From the NCBI GenBank assembly GCA_027686065.1, contig JAQCTH010000009.1:1-64000 (forward strand): a stretch of 64,000 nucleotides of DNA, written 5' to 3'. How positions within the stretch are numbered: the first letter of the stretch is position 1; each line of letters begins with the position of its first letter. The notes below the pieces were generated by a model that was not told the DNA's origin, ran no database searches, and saw nothing but the letters and a program-made list of their open reading frames with translations. Origin of the DNA: Clostridiaceae bacterium AF10-41. GTDB taxonomy: Bacteria > Bacillota > Clostridia > Clostridiales > Clostridiaceae. Both the position numbers and the translations under genes were made by a program. Of the stretch, positions 44,881 to 53,170 are shown one piece after another.

Positions 44881-46260
44881 ATGGAAGGTATTTTAGCGTT
44901 TTTTAGAGATTTCTTAAAGGAACCAGCATTATTAATGGGATTAATGGCTTTTGTAGGATTAGTAGCTTTGAGAAAACCAGCACATAAAGTTATGTCAGGA
45001 ACATTAAAGCCTATTTTAGGATATTTAATGCTTGGAGCAGGAGCAGATTTTATAGTTTCTAACTTAAATCCATTAGGAGAAATGATTCAAAAAGGATTTA
45101 ATATAAGTGGAGTTATACCAAACAATGAAGCAATAGTTTCAGTAGCTCAAAAGGTTTTAGGGGTTGAAACAATGTCTATACTTGTTGTAGGACTTATTGC
45201 CAATCTTGTAGTAGCTAGATTTACTAAGTTTAAGTATATATTCTTAACAGGACATCATAGCTTTTTCATGGCATGTCTATTATCAGCAGTATTACAAACA
45301 GCAGGATTTGAAGGATGGACATTAATACTTATTGGTGGAGCGTTCTTAGGATTAATAAGTGCAATATTACCAGCAATAGGTCAAAAATATACATTAAAGG
45401 TTACTGATGGTGACGAAGTTGCAATGGGTCACTTTGGAAGTTTAGCATATTATGCTTCAGCTTGGATAGGTGGAAAAGTTGGTAATCCAGATAATAGTAC
45501 AGAAAAGATGGAGATTCCAGAAAAATGGAGCTTCTTAAGAGATACAACTATATCAACAGCACTAACTATGATGGTATTTTATTTAATTGCAGCTATAGCA
45601 TCAGGATCAGAGTTCGTCGCAACTTTATCTGGCGGACAAAACATGATATTATTTGCACTAATGTCAGCAATGAAATTTGCAGTAGGAGTTACTGTAGTTT
45701 ATGCAGGTGTTAGAATGATTTTAGGAGATTTATTACCAGCATTCCAAGGTATAGCAACAAAAGTTATACCAGATGCAATTCCAGCAGTTGATTGTGCAGT
45801 GTTCTTCACATATGCTCCAACAGCAGTAGTTATAGGATTTGTATCTAGTTTTATTGGAGGAGTAATTGGTATGTTACTTTTAGGGGTAGCAGGTGGAGTT
45901 CTAATTATACCAGGACTTGTACCGCATTTCTTCTGTGGAGCAACAGCAGGTATTTATGGTAATGCAACAGGTGGAAAGAGGGGAGCTGCAGTAGGTGCTT
46001 TTGTAAATGGATTATTAATAACATTTATCCCAGCATTATTACTTCCTGTACTTGGAGATTTAGGTTTCCAAAATACTACCTTTGGTGACTTTGATTTTGG
46101 TATAATAGGTATAGCAATAGGAAAATTATATGAATTCTTAGGTAGCACTGGAGTAATTGCTCTATTAGCATTATTAGTGATAGCAGTAATAGTTCCAAGT
46201 TTTATGAAAACAAAATCAAAGGTTATAAATAATGCCTATGATGATGGAGAAGCAATGTAA
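44881..46260 (+). CDS. PTS EIIC component, ascorbate (UlaA/SgaT) type
   Basis: This 459-residue integral membrane protein has about 11 helices. Family traits are LGYLMLGAGADFIVSNLNPL, FLTGHHSFFMACLLSAVL, MGHFGSLAYYASAWIGGKVG and PHFFCGATAGIYGNATGGKR. It matches the UlaA/SgaT family that carries L-ascorbate or a related compound. The genes for ascorbate-P breakdown (UlaD/E/F/G) are absent and a transaldolase stands in their place, so the real substrate may be another pentose-like compound. Confidence 0.85.
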   Translation: MEGILAFFRDFLKEPALLMGLMAFVGLVALRKPAHKVMSGTLKPILGYLMLGAGADFIVSNLNPLGEMIQKGFNISGVIPNNEAIVSVAQKVLGVETMSILVVGLIANLVVARFTKFKYIFLTGHHSFFMACLLSAVLQTAGFEGWTLILIGGAFLGLISAILPAIGQKYTLKVTDGDEVAMGHFGSLAYYASAWIGGKVGNPDNSTEKMEIPEKWSFLRDTTISTALTMMVFYLIAAIASGSEFVATLSGGQNMILFALMSAMKFAVGVTVVYAGVRMILGDLLPAFQGIATKVIPDAIPAVDCAVFFTYAPTAVVIGFVSSFIGGVIGMLLLGVAGGVLIIPGLVPHFFCGATAGIYGNATGGKRGAAVGAFVNGLLITFIPALLLPVLGDLGFQNTTFGDFDFGIIGIAIGKLYEFLGSTGVIALLALLVIAVIVPSFMKTKSKVINNAYDDGEAM

Positions 46261-46278
46261 TATAATATGGTTTATTCT

Positions 46279-46310
46279 CCTCTGGGGTCTAAATAATTGG
46301 ACTCCAGAGG
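46279..46310. repeat. degenerate REP-like palindrome, site 5
   Basis: CCTCTGGGGTCTAAATAATT then GGACTCCAGAGG: an imperfect palindrome related to the REP core (CTGGGGTC, ATTGGA). It lies after the EIIC gene. A small AGCTG/CAGCT hairpin follows at about 46327. Confidence 0.55.
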
Positions 46311-46389
46311 TCAAGTAAATTTTATGTAGCTGCCTTATGACAGCTTCATTTTTCATGGTGCGACAGCACTTTAATAGGGGGGCGTTTTT

Positions 46390-48912
46390 TTGAACACAAG
46401 ATGCGTTGAAATTTTAAATTCATTTATGAATTCTAATGGGGAACAAAATGTTGAAGATTTAGCAAAAAGATTTAATATTTCAAAGAGGATGATTAGATAT
46501 GATATTGATGAAATAAATAGTTTTTTAAAAGAAAATAAGGTCAAAGAAATAGATAAAAAGCCTAACTCCCCATTAAGATTCATTTTAAATGAAAAGGAAA
46601 AATCAACTATAAATAAACTTATAAGTAGTATGAATACAGAAAATTATATTTTTTCCACAGAGGAAAGGGTAGGAATTTTATTATATGAATTATTAAGCTC
46701 AACTAAAGAGTGTAATTATAATGTCTTACAAGAAAAATTGCTTATAAGCAAAACAACATTAGTAAATGATATAAGAAAGGTAAAGCTTTGGCTAAGTAAA
46801 TTTGATATAAGTATCATAAAGGTTTCCAACAAGGGTTTTAAAATTCAAGCAGAAGAAAATAATATTAGAAAAGCAATGACGAATTTACTTATAGAAAATA
46901 ATAAATACAATATTATAGAAACTTTAGAAAAGATATATAATAATGAAAATAAAAATATAATTAGTAATATAAAAAATTTTGATATAAATAAAGAAAATAT
47001 GGATTATGTAAAAGAATTAATAAAAGATGTTGAAAAAGAGTTCGGAATATTTTCAGAAGAAGATTTCATGAATTTAGTTATAGATGTTCTTGTAATAGTA
47101 AATAGGGCTTCAAAAAATGGTAATAAAGATCATAAGGAAGATATGTATAAAAATTATATTGAAGATGGACAATTGGATAATAAAAATGAAGAAAGTACAA
47201 AATTAGATAGGGAGTATGGATTATCAAAATCTCAAGAAAATCTTCCCTTAAAATCATCAGAAAATAAATCAATACAATTAGTGAAGGAAGTATTTTCACA
47301 GGGGCGAGAATCACAAAAAGAATTTTTAATAAAAAAGTTAATTAAAGATTCTTTAGAAAAGAAACATGAAGAAAAATATTCTAAAAATAAATTGGATACT
47401 AATGTTGAAGTTAATGAAGTGTCTTTAAATGAAAATAAACTAATTAGTAATAACATAAAGGAAGTATATAAAAAAGAATATGATGCAGCAGTAAAACTTT
47501 CCAATAAATTAAAAGAAAAGTATTTAATTGATATAACAGATGATGAAATAAATATTATAGCAAGCAGAATTTTATCTGGTAGCAAAAATGACAATGATAT
47601 TTTTGATTCAATAGACTATTTTGATGCTTGTTATATTGCAGATAAATTAATTGAAAATGCGAAAAGTATCTTAAATAAGGATTTTAAAATGGATAATAAA
47701 TTGTTTGAGGGCTTAATAAATCATCTTAAAAGTTTAATATTTAGGCTTAAATACAAAATTGTTAGTGAAAATCCTATATTAGAAACTATAATAAATAATT
47801 ATAAAAATGAGTTTGTATTAGTTAAAAAATCAGCTGAATTTATTGGAGAAAAATTTGGCTGTGAATTAAGTGATGATGAAGTAGGCTATTTGGTTATGTA
47901 TATAGAAGCATTTATAGAAAAAACCAAAGAGGAAGAAAAGGATAAAGTAAAAGATATATTAATAGTTTGTTCAGCAGGCTTTGCAACAGGAAGAATGCTT
48001 GAAGCTAAAATAAAAAATTCCTTTATAGTAAATGTTGTTGGAGTAACCTCTGTTCATAATATAAGTAGATATATAAAAAATACTAAAAGTAAATTAAATG
48101 AAAAGTTATATATAGATTACATTATTTCATCAGTTGATATAGAAGAAGAATATAATATTCCAACTATAAAAGTTTCTCCTATATTAAAAGAAGAAGATTT
48201 AAAAATACTAAAAGGGATCTTCCCACAAAGACAATCTTTAAATGTAGAAGAGGATTATAGGGAAAAAGAAATAAAAAATATACAATCAAAAAATAAATTA
48301 AATAAAAGATGTACAGAAGATAAGTTAACTATAGAGTTAGAGAATTATGCAGAATCAATTTCTTCTATAGATAATAGTATATCTAGGGACAATTCTTGTT
48401 TTTATAGTAATGTAAATCCTATTATAGATATCAATAATTTGCTAGAAATTATTGAGGAAAATTGTGAAATATTAAATAAAGAAACTTTAATTAATGATTT
48501 AAAAGGATATTTTAATATTAATAAAAAAGAAGAAAATGATATTTATGAATATATTAAACCAGAAAATATCCAACTTGATTTAGAAGCTAGCAATTGGCAA
48601 GAAGCAATAAAACTTAGTGCAAAACCATTACTTAAAAGTGGAGATATCACTGAAGAATATGTAAAAGCAATGATTGATAATGTAAATAAATTTGGAGCTT
48701 ATATTGTAGTAGATGATGGTATAGCAATACCACATGCAAAACCAGGAGATTACGTTAAAAATTTTGGAATAACAATAAGTACTTTCAAAACTCCAATTAC
48801 AATAGGAGAGCATAAAGATATTAAGATTTTTATAACCATAGCAAGTGTTGATAGTAAAAAACATATTGAAATGATAACGCAAATAATGAAGTTGATAGAG
48901 GAAATAATGTAA
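46390..48912 (+). CDS. PRD-domain transcription activator with EIIB- and EIIA-like domains
   Basis: This 840-residue protein starts at TTG 46390 after AGGGGGGC. An HTH_11 domain (1-60) and a second HTH (85-155) bind DNA. A first PRD half lies at about 200-240, interrupted by a polar stretch (241-356) that most relatives lack, and resumes near ITDDEINIIASR. The second PRD holds a His near 440 (INHLKSLIFRLKY). EIIB-like domain: Cys near 527 in VCSAGFATGRML. EIIA-like domain: His near 778 in AIPHAKPG. A second polar insert lies at about 619-690. Relatives (MtlR/LicR class) are usually 640-700 residues. It likely activates the PTS operon upstream. Confidence 0.8.
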   Translation: MNTRCVEILNSFMNSNGEQNVEDLAKRFNISKRMIRYDIDEINSFLKENKVKEIDKKPNSPLRFILNEKEKSTINKLISSMNTENYIFSTEERVGILLYELLSSTKECNYNVLQEKLLISKTTLVNDIRKVKLWLSKFDISIIKVSNKGFKIQAEENNIRKAMTNLLIENNKYNIIETLEKIYNNENKNIISNIKNFDINKENMDYVKELIKDVEKEFGIFSEEDFMNLVIDVLVIVNRASKNGNKDHKEDMYKNYIEDGQLDNKNEESTKLDREYGLSKSQENLPLKSSENKSIQLVKEVFSQGRESQKEFLIKKLIKDSLEKKHEEKYSKNKLDTNVEVNEVSLNENKLISNNIKEVYKKEYDAAVKLSNKLKEKYLIDITDDEINIIASRILSGSKNDNDIFDSIDYFDACYIADKLIENAKSILNKDFKMDNKLFEGLINHLKSLIFRLKYKIVSENPILETIINNYKNEFVLVKKSAEFIGEKFGCELSDDEVGYLVMYIEAFIEKTKEEEKDKVKDILIVCSAGFATGRMLEAKIKNSFIVNVVGVTSVHNISRYIKNTKSKLNEKLYIDYIISSVDIEEEYNIPTIKVSPILKEEDLKILKGIFPQRQSLNVEEDYREKEIKNIQSKNKLNKRCTEDKLTIELENYAESISSIDNSISRDNSCFYSNVNPIIDINNLLEIIEENCEILNKETLINDLKGYFNINKKEENDIYEYIKPENIQLDLEASNWQEAIKLSAKPLLKSGDITEEYVKAMIDNVNKFGAYIVVDDGIAIPHAKPGDYVKNFGITISTFKTPITIGEHKDIKIFITIASVDSKKHIEMITQIMKLIEEIM

Positions 48913-48938
48913 AAAATGAGCTCAAAAGGCTCATTTTT
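48913..48938 (+). terminator. hairpin terminator after PRD regulator
   Basis: AAATGAGC pairs with GCTCATTT, followed by TT. It is next to REP site 6. Confidence 0.8.
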
Positions 48939-48939
48939 A

Positions 48940-48981
48940 TTTCCAATTTTTACACCCCTGGGGTCCAATTATTTTCCAATT
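48940..48981 (+). repeat. REP-like palindrome, site 6 (upstream of RAYT)
   Basis: TTTCCAATTTTTACACCCCT, then GGGGTCCAATTATTTTCCAA. The core ACCCCTGGGGTCCA is at 48954-48967. It lies about 70 bases upstream of the RAYT gene. Confidence 0.85.
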
Positions 48982-49053
48982 TATATGAGTAAGATATACA
49001 GTAGTTGGTTATACTTTCAGATAAAATAAAAGAGTTTCAAGGAGATTATTATT

Positions 49054-49779
49054 ATGCCAACACCTAAAATAATATGGCAGGAGGGGGCCATATATCATAT
49101 TACAACAAGAGGAAATCGCAAAGAAGCTATCTTTAAGGATGAAGATGATTTTGAAGCATATTTAGGACATATTGATGAAAATTTAAGGTATTATAGTCAT
49201 TTAAATTATGAATTAATTGCCTATTGTTTGATGAGTAATCATGTGCACCTTATGATTAAAACAGAGAAAGAGCCATTAACAAGTATAATGAGAAGATTAA
49301 ACTCAAAATATACTAAATATTTTAATAAGAAGTATGATTATGTAGGACATTTATTTCAAGGAAGATATTTTGCCGAAATAATAAATAATCGTGAACATTT
49401 GTTAGATGTAAGTAGATATATTCATTTAAATCCAGTAAAAGCTAAAATAGTGAGCAATCCAAAAGACTATAAGTGGTCCAGTTATTCTAGATTTATAGAA
49501 ACTTATGATAATAGAAATAATGAAAATAAAGATAGAAATAATGAAAATAAAGATAGAAATACTGATGATAGAAATAAAGGTAGATATGGTGATAAAAAAT
49601 ATAATGATGATGTAATTAAATATAAAAGCAATGAGGTTAAGGATAAAAATATTACAAAGAAGAGGCAGAAGAGTAATATTAAATTAAATAAAAATAATAT
49701 AGTAAATCCCAATATAGTTCTAGATTATTTTGCTTGCAAGGAAAGATATAAGGAATTTGTAGAGCTTTCACTTAAATAA
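49054..49779 (+). CDS. REP-associated tyrosine transposase (RAYT, Y1/HUH)
   Basis: This 241-residue single-strand DNA transposase of the Y1 family starts behind AAGGAG. It has YHITTRGNRKEAIF at the start, the metal-binding HUH-type motif His63-Val-His65 (MSNHVHLMI), GHLFQGRYFAEII, and catalytic Tyr122 in SRYIHLNPVKA. This is the PF01797-like, TnpA-REP branch. A polar repeat (NNENKDR) and a basic C-terminal region follow. In enterobacteria such enzymes cut and join REP palindromes. Here the gene is flanked by REP copies at 48954 and 49805 in the same orientation, so those repeats are its likely substrate. Confidence 0.85.
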   Translation: MPTPKIIWQEGAIYHITTRGNRKEAIFKDEDDFEAYLGHIDENLRYYSHLNYELIAYCLMSNHVHLMIKTEKEPLTSIMRRLNSKYTKYFNKKYDYVGHLFQGRYFAEIINNREHLLDVSRYIHLNPVKAKIVSNPKDYKWSSYSRFIETYDNRNNENKDRNNENKDRNTDDRNKGRYGDKKYNDDVIKYKSNEVKDKNITKKRQKSNIKLNKNNIVNPNIVLDYFACKERYKEFVELSLK

Positions 49780-49804
49780 AGTTAAGTATATAATAGGAGA
49801 GAGT

Positions 49805-49832
49805 ACCCCTGGGGTCCAAAAAATTGGAAATT
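49805..49832 (+). repeat. REP-like palindrome, site 7 (downstream of RAYT)
   Basis: ACCCCTGGGGTCCA followed by AAAAATTGGAAATT, 25 bases after the RAYT stop. Its sequence matches the right arm of site 2 exactly. Confidence 0.85.
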
Positions 49833-49914
49833 GCTTTGAAATAATATAGAATTATGTAAAATATTTGTAAAATTACTATTGTATAATATATAATAAATTA
49901 AATAGGGAATATTA

Positions 49915-50028
49915 CAGTTCACAGAGCATAGTTCACAGAGCACAATTCACAGTTCACAGTTCACAGTTCACAGTTCACAGGGTACAGTTCACAGTTCACA
50001 GGGCACAATTCACAATTCATAGTGAATA
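49915..50028. repeat. TTCACAG simple tandem repeat array
   Basis: About ten copies of AGTTCACAG, some joined by AGCACA, GGTACA or GGCACA, in the 423-bp gap between RAYT and the next gene. It is the reverse complement of the unit at 40577-40628. The rest of the gap is AT-rich with a GTGAATTATGTATTGATAAT piece near 50152. Confidence 0.8.
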
Positions 50029-50202
50029 ATTAATAGGTTATTGTGAGCAGCTTTGGATTAAATTACTGTATAGTTTCAGTTTCCGAAATTTAAGTTATTT
50101 ATTTAATAAGAAAACTTTTTAATCCAGCTTTTCTGAAATTATTGTAATAACTGTGAATTATGTATTGATAATTAATAATTATTAATGAGAGGAGTATTTA
50201 AT

Positions 50203-50667
50203 ATGGTACATTTAGTTTATTGTGATAACGCAGGAAAAAAGGGAGAGAAGGTTTTAGATAAAATATTAGAAGGAACAAAAACAATGATAGTTAGAGGTGC
50301 TGCAGGAAGAAAAATACCTCATAGTCGTGTTTTTGAAGGAGAAAAGCTGTATTTTATGGAAAAGGGAAGTTCTAAAATTACTGTAGCTGCTACTGTAAGT
50401 AAAGTTGAAAATTATATTAAACTTTCTGAGGATGAAATAAAAAAAATATTAGAAGAAAATCAACCTAAATTAAATCTTTCTGAGAAACAAAAGGTAAGAT
50501 GGCACAAAAAATGTATTTGTCTAGTAGAATTTTCTGATGTTGAAAAAATTGAACCATTAGAGTTTGATCATCAATCAAATATGGATGATTGGTTAATTGT
50601 TGAAAAAATTGAAGATGTAGTTGTTGGAACAAGTATTCCTTATAATTATGAAAAATCAAAGTTTTAA
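50203..50667 (+). CDS. ASCH/PUA-like domain protein of unknown function
   Basis: The 154-residue product starts at ATG 50203 after AGAGGAG; the ATG at 50185 lies before the ribosome site. The pattern KVLDKILEGTKTMIVRGAAG, then RVFEGEKLYFMEKGSSK, is like an ASCH domain (a small beta-barrel that binds RNA or nucleotides). That is a family-level guess. The C-terminal part (SNMDDWLIVEKIEDVVVG) is also barrel-like. Its neighbours give no further clue. Confidence 0.6.
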   Translation: MVHLVYCDNAGKKGEKVLDKILEGTKTMIVRGAAGRKIPHSRVFEGEKLYFMEKGSSKITVAATVSKVENYIKLSEDEIKKILEENQPKLNLSEKQKVRWHKKCICLVEFSDVEKIEPLEFDHQSNMDDWLIVEKIEDVVVGTSIPYNYEKSKF

Positions 50668-50736
50668 AATAAATATGATATCAATATAAAAATTAAGTAA
50701 GTTATATTTGTATATATGGAATAGGGGAGATAAATA

Positions 50737-50928
50737 ATGGTATTTATAAAAATTATTGTTAGTGTTTTATTAATAATAGGAATAATAAATCCTAAATTAT
50801 CATGGAAAATGTCAGAAGGGTGGAAATACAAAGATATAGAACCAAGTGAGGGATATCTTATTGGAACAAGAATAACTAGTGTAGTTATTTTAGTAATAAT
50901 ATGGCTCACAAAAGTTGGAATAGAATGA
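50737..50928 (+). CDS. small two-helix membrane protein (DUF6199-like)
   Basis: This 63-residue protein has hydrophobic segments at 2-20 and 45-60 around a polar loop WKMSEGWKYKDIEPSEG. That loop is typical of a small clostridial membrane family (DUF6199-like). Its function is unknown. A good AGGGGAG ribosome site precedes it. Confidence 0.6.
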   Translation: MVFIKIIVSVLLIIGIINPKLSWKMSEGWKYKDIEPSEGYLIGTRITSVVILVIIWLTKVGIE

Positions 50929-50999
50929 TATTTGTAAATTAATCAAAGACACATAATAAAAAAGTGCTGAGAAGATATAAAGCATTAGGAGATAAAAGA

Positions 51000-51518
51000 A
51001 TGGACATATGGATAAAGTTATTAAGTATTTCAGATAAGGAAGAGTTATTAAAATTTGAGTTAACAAATAGAAAATTCTTTGAAGATACATGTCTGCCAAG
51101 AGGAGATGGCTATTATGAAGTTCAAAATTTCAATAGCATAATAGAAGAATTGGTACAGGATCAAGAAAAAGGCTTAGTATATATGTATTTAATTTATAAT
51201 AATTTTAATGAGATTATTGGAAGAGTAAATTTGGTAGATGTACAAAGAGGGAATTTCAATAAAGCAGAGCTAGGATATAGAATAGGTGAGATTCATCAAG
51301 GAAAGGGATATGCTACAAAGGCTGTGAATTTAATTTTAAAAGAAGCTATAAATAACTATAAGCTTCATAGAATAGAGGCAGGAACATCAATTAATAATAT
51401 TGCTTCTCAAATTGTATTGATAAAAAATGGGTTTCAATTTGTGGGTAAGCAAGAAAAATATATATTATTAAATGACAAGTGGCATGATAATGCTATTTTT
51501 GAAAAAGTATTAGATTAA
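51000..51518 (+). CDS. GNAT N-acetyltransferase (RimJ/RimL-like)
   Basis: The 172-residue product starts at ATG 51000, preceded by TTAGGAGA. It has ELGYRIGEIHQGKGYATKAV, the acetyl-CoA-binding loop, and EAGTSINNIASQIVLIKNGF, as in RimJ/RimL-type acetyltransferases. Target unknown; these enzymes acetylate protein N-termini or small amines. It is a single gene. Confidence 0.8.
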   Translation: MDIWIKLLSISDKEELLKFELTNRKFFEDTCLPRGDGYYEVQNFNSIIEELVQDQEKGLVYMYLIYNNFNEIIGRVNLVDVQRGNFNKAELGYRIGEIHQGKGYATKAVNLILKEAINNYKLHRIEAGTSINNIASQIVLIKNGFQFVGKQEKYILLNDKWHDNAIFEKVLD

Positions 51519-51666
51519 AATGGTAAAGAGCTAGTAGATAGATAAAATAGATAAATTACTGAGTGATAAAAAAATATTTATGCAGAACTGATGATAAAGA
51601 TATAAAGTTATCTGATGAGCAGGATAATTATGTTAGCTAAAAGATAAGAATAAGAGGTACGATATT

Positions 51667-52380
51667 ATGAATAGAAATTTATTACTAGATATACATACGC
51701 ATACATTAGTTAGTGGTCATGCTTATGGAACAATTAGAGAAATGGCATTTGCTGCTAAGGAAAAGGGAATTGAGCTTTTAGGAATAAGTGAGCATGCACC
51801 AGGAATACCAGGAACATGCGATCCCTTCTATTATTTGAATTTAGGTGTAGTACCAAGAAAAATTTATGGAGTTGAAATAATCCATGGATGTGAAATTAAT
51901 GTTTTAAATGATGGACGACTTTCTCTTGAACAGAAATATATTGATCGTCTGGATTATGCTATTGTTGGTATTCATAGGCAATGTTATGAAAATGCTGGAG
52001 TAGTTAAAAATACGGAGAATCTAATTTCTTGCATGAAGCATGAAAAAGTCTTTTTTGTTTCACATCCTGATGATGACAATACACCATTAGATTATCAAAA
52101 ATTGGTTATAGCCGCAAAAGAGTATAATGTTGCACTAGAAGTAAATAATAGTTCTTTATTAAAGAAAGACCAGCGACTAAATTGTGTAGATAATTATAAG
52201 AAAATGCTTAATCTTTGTAATCAATATGGAGTACATATAATTATTAACTCTGATGCTCATGATCCAAGCTGTGTAGGTGATTTTTCAGAAGCAGACAAGT
52301 TATTAAATGAAGTGGGATTTGATAATGAATTAATTTTAAATACAAGTATTGATAAGTTTAAGAAGTTTATTCACTATTAA
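51667..52380 (+). CDS. PHP-domain phosphatase (YcdX-like)
   Basis: This 237-residue metal-dependent phosphoesterase has PHP motifs: LDIHTHTLVSGHAYGT (HxH), GISEHAPGIPG, HGCEINVL, VSHPDDD, EVNNSSL and NSDAHDP. It is close to YcdX-type phosphatases, not to histidinol phosphatase operons. About 40 bases after its stop a partial copy of its own last codons appears (52383-52420). Confidence 0.8.
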   Translation: MNRNLLLDIHTHTLVSGHAYGTIREMAFAAKEKGIELLGISEHAPGIPGTCDPFYYLNLGVVPRKIYGVEIIHGCEINVLNDGRLSLEQKYIDRLDYAIVGIHRQCYENAGVVKNTENLISCMKHEKVFFVSHPDDDNTPLDYQKLVIAAKEYNVALEVNNSSLLKKDQRLNCVDNYKKMLNLCNQYGVHIIINSDAHDPSCVGDFSEADKLLNEVGFDNELILNTSIDKFKKFIHY

Positions 52381-52382
52381 GC

Positions 52383-52420
52383 TAATAAATTGATAAGTTT
52401 AAGGAATTTATTCTTTATTA
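52383..52420 (+). repeat. partial duplicate of the PHP gene 3' end
   Basis: ATTGATAAGTTTAAGGAATT then TATTCTTTATTAA repeats the end of the gene (ATTGATAAGTTTAAGAAGTT, TATTCACTATTAA) with a few changes. It is likely a short tandem duplication. Confidence 0.65.
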
Positions 52421-52601
52421 ACCAAATAAGGGGTTAGCCTTATAATTTATAGTATCCTTGATATATCATATGATTAAAGAAAAACAAAATATTTATTGAA
52501 ATATGATGAGATTTTATGCTATTATGTAATGATATTTATGTGTTAGTTTTTTATACACTAAAATATAAATAGCAATCTAAATTTTATATATGGAGGCTAT
52601 T

Positions 52602-53060
52602 ATGATAAAAAACGATGAATACTTTATTAAAAAGGCAATTGAAATATCTTTAAAGGCAAGAGAACAAGGTAATGAGCCATTTGGTGCTGTATTAGTAAAA
52701 GATAATGAAGTTGTAATGATTGGAGGAAATCAAATTAATTCAGTTTCTGATCCTACACATCATGCTGAAATTGGATTGATTCGTAAGTTTTGTTCTGAAA
52801 ACAAAGTAAATGACTTAAGTGAGTACACACTATATTCAAGTTGTGAGCCATGTGCTATGTGTTCAAGTGCTATGGTTTGGTCTAAACTTGGGAAATTAGT
52901 ATATAGTGTTTCACATGAACAATTAGCAGAAATTGCAGGAAGCAATATCATGATTCCATGCAAAGAAGTTTTTGAAAGAAGTCCACATCAGACAATTGTT
53001 ATAGGGGAACTATTAAATGAGGAAGGCTTGAAAGTTTTTGATAGTTATTCCTTTGTATAA
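52602..53060 (+). CDS. nucleoside/nucleobase deaminase (CDA fold)
   Basis: The 152-residue product starts at ATG 52602 after TGGAGG. The zinc-dependent deaminase motif is complete: His54-Ala-Glu56 (HHAEIGLIR) and Cys84-x2-Cys87 (SSCEPCAMCSSA). It resembles guanine-deaminase or tRNA-adenosine-deaminase relatives (GuaD/TadA clan). The precise substrate is uncertain. A palindromic terminator-like element stood behind it before the IS3 element split it. Confidence 0.8.
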   Translation: MIKNDEYFIKKAIEISLKAREQGNEPFGAVLVKDNEVVMIGGNQINSVSDPTHHAEIGLIRKFCSENKVNDLSEYTLYSSCEPCAMCSSAMVWSKLGKLVYSVSHEQLAEIAGSNIMIPCKEVFERSPHQTIVIGELLNEEGLKVFDSYSFV

Positions 53061-53124
53061 GTAATTTAAATATATTAATAAAAAAAGATAAATATAAAAA
53101 AATAAAAATAAAATATAAAACTAT

Positions 53125-53146
53125 TTTAAATACCGCATATTCTTTT
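53125..53146 (+). repeat. left half of GCGGTA palindrome, split by the IS
   Basis: TTTAAATACCGCATATTC is complementary to GAATACTGCGGTATTTTT at 54621-54638 (one extra base). The IS3 element lies between the arms. Intact relatives are at 61487 and 63274. Confidence 0.7.
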
Positions 53147-53170
53147 AAAATGTACCCTTTGTAAAGGACA

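Noticed and set aside
47078-47594. Minus-strand ORFs inside the PRD regulator
   Set aside because: They lie opposite the polar Lys/Asn/Glu insert and have no ribosome site. The forward frame has clear domains on both sides.
49915-50028. CRISPR-like short repeats
   Set aside because: Units are 9-10 bp with no unique spacers of constant size, and no cas genes are present.
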